A stretch of DNA of 64,000 bases from DASXUX01 sp036504595 (GTDB lineage Bacteria; Planctomycetota; SZUA-567; H5-PLA8), in the NCBI GenBank assembly GCA_036504595.1, contig DASXUX010000028.1:39311-103310 (forward strand), given 5' to 3'. Below are positions 63,035 to 64,000 of the stretch, one piece after another (position 1 is the first letter of the stretch; each line of letters opens with the position of its first letter). The notes under the pieces are model-generated. The model was not told the origin of the DNA, did not search any database, and saw only the letters and a program-made list of their open reading frames with translations. The translations under genes and the position numbers were made by a program.

Positions 63035-63042
63035 AAACAGAG

Positions 63043-63063
63043 CCCCTAAACCCTGAACCCCGC
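63043..63063. repeat. short heptanucleotide repeat (ACCCTGA-type)
   Basis: CCCCTAA, ACCCTGA and ACCCCGC fill the 31-bp gap between the convergent UroD-family and MBL-fold genes. Confidence 0.5.
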
Positions 63064-63065
63064 CG

Positions 63066-63719
63066 TTATCTCAGCCCGTGCATTTTCTTGAAAATCGGCC
63101 AGTCATCTTTCAGCCGCAGAAACGCCGGTAAATCGGCGCACTGGAGGAATGGGTTGCTGTGCTGTTCAAGGAAAATGGTTGAGGACGGCCGCGAACCGTA
63201 ATCGTGTCCCGGCCAGACGGTGGCCTGTCCGGGAACCAGCGAGAGCAATCGGCGCAGACTGTTGAACTCGATCCGTGCGTCATGATCGTTGCGCGTGCCG
63301 CCGATTTTTCCGACAAAGAGCAGGTCGCCGGTGATCAGCAAGTCGTAGGTCTGCTCGTGAATGACGATGTGGTCGTCGCAGTGACCGGGCACGTGATAGA
63401 ACTTCAGGCGCAGCGAACCGATGGGCAGTTCCGCTTCGTCGCGCAGCTTGAGGGCCGGCGCGCATGAACAGTCCGGGTGAGCCGCGACGAGCGCACCCGT
63501 CAGTTGCACAGCCGTCTCGTTTCCGTTCGTGTGGTCAGCATGGCCATGCGTGTTGATGACGTGCGTAATCTTCAGCTCCTGTTCGCGAGCGCGCTGCACC
63601 AGCATCTCCGGCGCGTAGGAGGGATCGATGAAGACGCCCGTCTTGGACGGGCGGTCCGCCAGCAGATAGCCGAAGTTGCGGTCCCCGCCCACGCGAATCT
63701 GTTCAAAGATCAAATCCAT
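63066..63719 (-). CDS. MBL-fold hydrolase (glyoxalase II-like)
   Basis: 217 residues with AGGAGG 6 nt upstream. The zinc-binding THGHADH appears in VINTHGHADHTNGN. The other metal ligands fit VPGHCDDHIVIH, LITGDLLFVGKIGG and WPGHDYG. This is the hydroxyacylglutathione hydrolase/persulfide dioxygenase-like branch; the shorter C-terminus leaves the substrate open. It is cytoplasmic. Confidence 0.88.
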   Translation of the reverse strand: MDLIFEQIRVGGDRNFGYLLADRPSKTGVFIDPSYAPEMLVQRAREQELKITHVINTHGHADHTNGNETAVQLTGALVAAHPDCSCAPALKLRDEAELPIGSLRLKFYHVPGHCDDHIVIHEQTYDLLITGDLLFVGKIGGTRNDHDARIEFNSLRRLLSLVPGQATVWPGHDYGSRPSSTIFLEQHSNPFLQCADLPAFLRLKDDWPIFKKMHGLR

Positions 63720-63790
63720 CTACGTCCTCCTCTATATGAAGCTATAACCGTACCTGACCGCATGGCAACAGGGAAGATGAATGGGTGAGC

Positions 63791-63862
63791 GGTGTCTGGT
63801 AGTGCACACCAGATACCGGAGAGCAGACACCAGACACCAGACACCAGACCACCAGACCACGG
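63791..63862. repeat. heptanucleotide tandem repeat (ACACCAG-type) with inverted partner
   Basis: Units such as ACACCAG, ATACCGG and AGAGCAG run from 63806 to about 63847, followed by looser copies. GGTGTCTGG at 63791-63799 is an exact complement of CCAGACACC at 63830-63838. Confidence 0.75.
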
Positions 63863-63926
63863 GTGCACGTCGCTGAATGCGCATATCTAAATAGCCGAAA
63901 CCTCTCTTAAAGGGAGGGATGGGCTA

Positions 63927-64000
63927 ATGACGAACAGCTACGACGAAGGTTTGGCGGCCTTTTTAGCGGAGGCGAAGGTCGCGTACGAACAGATGTTCAA
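63927..64000 (+). CDS. start of an unidentified protein, cut by window edge
   Basis: ATG at 63927 follows an AGGGAGG site 9 nt upstream. Only about 24 residues are visible (MTNSYDEGLAAFLAEAKVAY and following), a helical start without recognisable features. The frame is open to the edge. Confidence 0.5.
   Translation, partial: MTNSYDEGLAAFLAEAKVAYEQMF

Overview
This 64 kb window is a GC-rich (roughly 60%) bacterial chromosome segment with strong GGAGG-type ribosome binding sites. The gene content points to Planctomycetota or a close relative: Ser/Thr kinases with accessory domains, a kinase fused to a sulfatase-modifying-factor fold, leucine-rich repeats and an NPCBM-like module, a 2305-residue PKD surface protein, many secreted carbohydrate- and ester-active enzymes, and lineage-type secreted proteins with TPR/HEAT-like segments. 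This assignment is inference from gene style; no rRNA marker is present.

Layout. 1-6.6 kb (minus strand): a PAS sensor cut by the window edge, an acyl-CoA dehydrogenase, a STAS protein, a coiled-coil protein, a zinc-ribbon membrane protein and gatA. 6.7-11.3 kb (plus): a small membrane-anchored orphan-domain protein, a secreted protein, a tandem universal stress protein and PTS enzyme I. 11.3-16.9 kb (minus): a metallophosphoesterase, a lipoate ligase-like protein, a SIS isomerase ending at a palindromic repeat, and the overlapping guaB-guaA pair. 17-22.4 kb: a DksA-type zinc-finger protein, a larger paralogue of the 6.8 kb orphan domain, a soluble Ser/Thr kinase, a CBS-pair protein and a HEAT-like secreted protein. 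22.5-30.1 kb: a siroheme sulfite/nitrite reductase, two divergent glycoside-hydrolase-like genes, a MORN-like protein and a large secreted beta-propeller. 30.1-36.5 kb: a HigBA-like toxin-antitoxin pair with a consensus promoter, an aldo-keto reductase with ferredoxin tail, a polyproline protein, yacG, a long prepilin peptidase and metK. 36.5-51.3 kb: a 930 bp repeat-rich gap, the giant kinase fusion, a polysaccharide deacetylase and the giant PKD protein. 52-64 kb: a tRNA-Val, a hybrid histidine kinase followed by an ABC ATPase and a permease fused to a CPBP protease, then secreted hydrolases, a UroD-family protein and an MBL-fold hydrolase.

The most distinctive non-coding feature is a large set of degenerate heptanucleotide tandem repeats (STRR-like) in gaps and at gene ends. 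They have many different unit sequences but one period (7 nt), and in places they supply stop codons, a start codon with signal-peptide codons, or a low-complexity linker. Alongside them are a hairpin family whose copies show compensatory base changes, a palindromic GCGGGC element at a shortened isomerase gene, and a tandem array upstream of metK carrying related palindromes. Together they suggest an active repeat ecology that has reshaped gene boundaries.
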